The notes under the pieces: model-generated
Databases searched by the model: none
Told to the model about the DNA's origin: nothing
Seen by the model: the letters and a program-made list of their open reading frames with translations, nothing else
Shown: positions 14,543 to 16,523 of the stretch, one piece after another
How positions within the stretch are numbered: position 1 is the first letter of the stretch
Layout of the letters: each line of letters opens with the position of its first letter
Position numbers and translations under genes: made by a program
Assembly: GCA_023435985.1 (NCBI GenBank)
Contig: JAEZKY010000382.1
Location: 1-16,523, forward strand
Length of the DNA stretch: 16,523 nt
Direction: 5' to 3'
From: Bacillota bacterium
Lineage (GTDB): Bacteria > Bacillota > Clostridia > Clostridiales > Clostridiaceae

Positions 14543-15376
14543 ATGAAGATAGTAGTTGTAGGTCTTGGAGTAATTGGAGGATCATTTACCATGGCATTAA
14601 AGGAAGCCGGGTATGATGATGTGTATGGCATAGATATTAATGAAGAGTCCCTAGAAAAAGCAAAAAAGCTCGGATTAATAAAAGAAGGGTTTACTAGTGG
14701 CGATGAGATAGTTAAAAGTGCAGATTTTATAATTATTTCCTTATATCCTAGATTAGTTAAGAAATTTATAACCGACAATAAAGAAAACTTTAATGATGGT
14801 GCTGTAATAACAGATGCAACTGGAATTAAGAAAATGTTTATTGATGATATAATAAAGATTTTGCCAGAAAATATTGATTTTGTTTTTGGCCACCCAATGG
14901 CAGGAAGAGAAAAAAAGGGAATAGATTTTGCAAGCAGTACAGTTTTTAAAGGTGCAAATTATATCTTAACACCAGTAGCTAGAAATAAAGAAGAAAATCT
15001 AAAAATGATAGAAGACTTAGTTTATAAGCTTGGATTTAAGAGAGTTAGGAGGATAACTCCTGAGCATCATGATGAGATGATAGGATATACAAGCCAGCTT
15101 CCTCATTCGCTAGCTGTAGCACTAGTTAATAGTGATTTGGAAGGAAGAGAAACTGGAAGCTTTATTGGAGATAGCTACAGGGATTTAACCAGAATAGCAA
15201 ATATAAATGAAGATTTATGGAGTGAACTTTTCCTGGGAAATAAAGAAAATCTGTTAACAAGTATAGAAAATTTTGAGGTTGAATTAGACAAAATAAAACA
15301 CGCAATAGAAAATGATGATAAAGAAGCTCTAAAAGAGTTATTTATAAAATCTACTAAGAGGCGTGAAAAATTATAA
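14543..15376 (+). CDS. tyrA: Prephenate dehydrogenase
   Basis: It oxidatively decarboxylates prephenate to 4-hydroxyphenylpyruvate for tyrosine. In 277 residues, an N-terminal Rossmann fold (VVGLGVIGGSF) is followed by GHPMAGRE with H117 and TSQLPHSLAVAL with H188, then the helical dimerisation domain. The acidic residue in YGIDIN, after the second strand, suggests NAD+ rather than NADP+. There is no ACT domain, unlike longer Bacillus enzymes, so tyrosine control may rest on the catalytic site or on DAHP synthase. ATG 14543 follows AAAGGGAGC. It lies 28 nt after aroF and ends the cluster. Confidence 0.95.
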   Translation: MKIVVVGLGVIGGSFTMALKEAGYDDVYGIDINEESLEKAKKLGLIKEGFTSGDEIVKSADFIIISLYPRLVKKFITDNKENFNDGAVITDATGIKKMFIDDIIKILPENIDFVFGHPMAGREKKGIDFASSTVFKGANYILTPVARNKEENLKMIEDLVYKLGFKRVRRITPEHHDEMIGYTSQLPHSLAVALVNSDLEGRETGSFIGDSYRDLTRIANINEDLWSELFLGNKENLLTSIENFEVELDKIKHAIENDDKEALKELFIKSTKRREKL

Positions 15377-15380
15377 GCAT

Positions 15381-15423
15381 ATAGGGTTTTTGTTATTTAA
15401 GATAATAACAAAAGCCCTATTTT
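15381..15423. terminator. Terminator of the aromatic cluster
   Basis: Positions 15381-15397 and 15404-15420 form a 17-bp stem, one pair being G-U, around a 6-nt loop (TAAGAT). The base holds ATAGGG/CCCTAT. Only four T follow (15420-15423), which is short, but the stem is long. It begins 4 nt after the tyrA stop. Confidence 0.85.
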
Positions 15424-15716
15424 ACTATATATTAATTTTAGAGAAGCCATATGCAATAATAAAAAATAAACTTTTGGTATTATAAAAGGAAGGAAATATA
15501 CATTATTTATCTCATATATAGCTTTTTAAGGTGGATTAGATAATAATGTGGAGTGAATATATTTATAAAATTTAATTATATGGAAATATTATAGTTTTTA
15601 AAATTAAAAGATATAACATATATTGAATAAATGTATATACTAAGATATAATTGAATTATAAATTATGTAAAAGAGCAATACATTTATTTATAAGGAAGTT
15701 TAAGGAGGTGTTTAAA
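15424..15716. other. Intergenic stretch, tyrA to ROK kinase
   Basis: A/T-rich DNA. Apart from the promoter at 15623-15651 I find nothing: a purine-rich AAGGAAGGAAA near 15487 has no ATG, GTG or TTG behind it at a usable distance. Confidence 0.55.
15623..15651 (+). promoter_or_regulatory. Promoter for the ROK kinase gene
   Basis: TTGAAT (15623-15628) and a perfect TATAAT (15646-15651) are separated by exactly 17 nt. Transcription would start near 15658, about 60 nt before the GTG start codon. Confidence 0.7.
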
Positions 15717-16523
15717 GTGACTCATTTAGTTGGGATTGATATAGGAGGGACGAATTTAAGAGCCGCAGTCATTTCTGAAAAAGGTGAGATAATTGACGTT
15801 TTTAAAGTTAAGAATGAGGTGAGCAAAGGTGCACCTTATAATTTAGATAAGCTGGTTAACCATATTGAAAAAGAATGGAGTAAATATGAGATTGAGAAAG
15901 TTGGAGTTGGGGTGCCCGGACCTATAGACTTAAAAGAAGGAAAATTATTAAATCCAGTTAATTTAAAGGAATGGGCAAATTTCAATATAAAGCAATATTT
16001 AAGTGAAAAGCTTAAGCTGCTTGTAAACGTTAATAACGATGCCAATGTTGCTGGACTTTCAGAAAGTATAGTTGGAAGTGCGAAGGAATGTACTTCGGTA
16101 TTTTATATAACAATTTCCACTGGAGTAGGTGGTGCGTTTATATTAGATAAGAAAATTATAAATGGAGCACATAGCCAGACAGGTGAAATCTATAACATGA
16201 TAATAAATGAAGATAATTACAGTCAGGGAGGATTAAATAAAGGTGGTTTGGAAGGCCAATGCAGCGGAGTAAATATAGCTAGAGCAGCATCAGAACAATA
16301 TGGACAATTATTGACTACTGAAGAAGTATTTAATTTGTATAAAAGAAATGAAGAAAAAGCTATTTTTGTAATAGATAGATGGATAGACAATATTTCAATA
16401 GGGATTGCCAATATAATAGCAGTAATTGACCCAGAAGCTATAGTTATTGGCGGAGCAGTATTAATAAATAATACATTTTTACTGGCTAAGATTATTGAAT
16501 GCACTAAGAAAAAAGTTTCAGAT
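15717..16523 (+). CDS. ROK-family sugar kinase (glucokinase-like), 3' end missing
   Basis: 269 codons are present and the frame is still open at the window edge; ROK kinases are usually about 290-320 residues. Residues 7-12 (IDIGGT) are the phosphate-binding loop, GVGVPGPID and NNDANVAG (catalytic Asp) are typical, followed by STGVGGAF and, near the end, IDPEAIVIGGAV. There is no N-terminal helix-turn-helix, so it is a kinase rather than a NagC/XylR-type repressor. The usual GEIGH motif reads GEIYNM and the Cys-rich CGCGxxGC zinc motif is absent, replaced by GGLEGQCSG, so the structural zinc site appears lost. The sugar is uncertain: glucose, another hexose or an N-acetylated sugar. GTG 15717 follows AAGGAGG at 15702-15708. 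Confidence 0.88.
   Translation, partial: MTHLVGIDIGGTNLRAAVISEKGEIIDVFKVKNEVSKGAPYNLDKLVNHIEKEWSKYEIEKVGVGVPGPIDLKEGKLLNPVNLKEWANFNIKQYLSEKLKLLVNVNNDANVAGLSESIVGSAKECTSVFYITISTGVGGAFILDKKIINGAHSQTGEIYNMIINEDNYSQGGLNKGGLEGQCSGVNIARAASEQYGQLLTTEEVFNLYKRNEEKAIFVIDRWIDNISIGIANIIAVIDPEAIVIGGAVLINNTFLLAKIIECTKKKVSD

Noticed and set aside
14437..14778. 113-codon minus-strand ORF across aroF/tyrA
   Set aside because: Antisense to two well-supported genes, with no motif or ribosome site.
15717..16523. ROK transcriptional repressor
   Set aside because: The protein starts directly with the IDIGGT phosphate loop and has no N-terminal DNA-binding domain.
1..16523. CRISPR arrays, transposases, phage genes, tRNA or rRNA
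   Set aside because: No regularly spaced repeats, no recognisable transposase or integrase motifs, and no conserved RNA gene sequence were seen.

Overview
The window is AT-rich, low-GC Firmicute DNA. AAA/ATA-type codon use, strong AGGAGG-like ribosome sites and frequent GTG/TTG starts point to Clostridium sensu stricto. A member near the solventogenic C. beijerinckii group is my impression only; no rRNA is present to test it. I see no tRNA, rRNA, CRISPR array, transposase or phage gene.

Left part (1-6481), mostly accessory genes. The 3' end of a sensor histidine kinase carries an in-frame TAG inside its ATP-binding domain and overlaps an intact OmpR-type response regulator. These are followed by a cardiolipin synthase (cls), an MFS transporter, and, convergent to it, a lipoprotein with a stalk-like domain and a DUF2334 deacetylase-like domain. 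Next is a compact unit missed by length-filtered gene calling: a consensus promoter (6162-6189), a 45-residue, extremely aromatic membrane peptide (6270-6407) and a strong intrinsic terminator (6448-6481).

Central part (6482-15423), an aromatic amino acid supercluster on the + strand: aroB-aroA-aroC-pheA-aroE-aroK-aroQ-aroF-tyrA. It encodes all seven steps from DAHP to chorismate, the fused chorismate mutase/prephenate dehydratase toward phenylalanine, and prephenate dehydrogenase toward tyrosine. Only the final aminotransferase is absent. Some junctions are tight (aroA/aroC overlap, aroE/aroK 9 nt, aroK/aroQ 11 nt, aroF/tyrA 28 nt). The four looser ones each hold a hairpin, palindrome or foldback element. 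The aroB and aroF leaders share a 15-nt motif at almost the same distance from the start codon, suggesting common control or a second entry point at aroF. A 17-bp-stem hairpin ends the cluster after tyrA.

Right edge (15424-16523): a separate promoter and a truncated ROK-family sugar kinase that lacks the family's usual zinc-site residues.

All family assignments come from motifs read by eye; no database search was possible.
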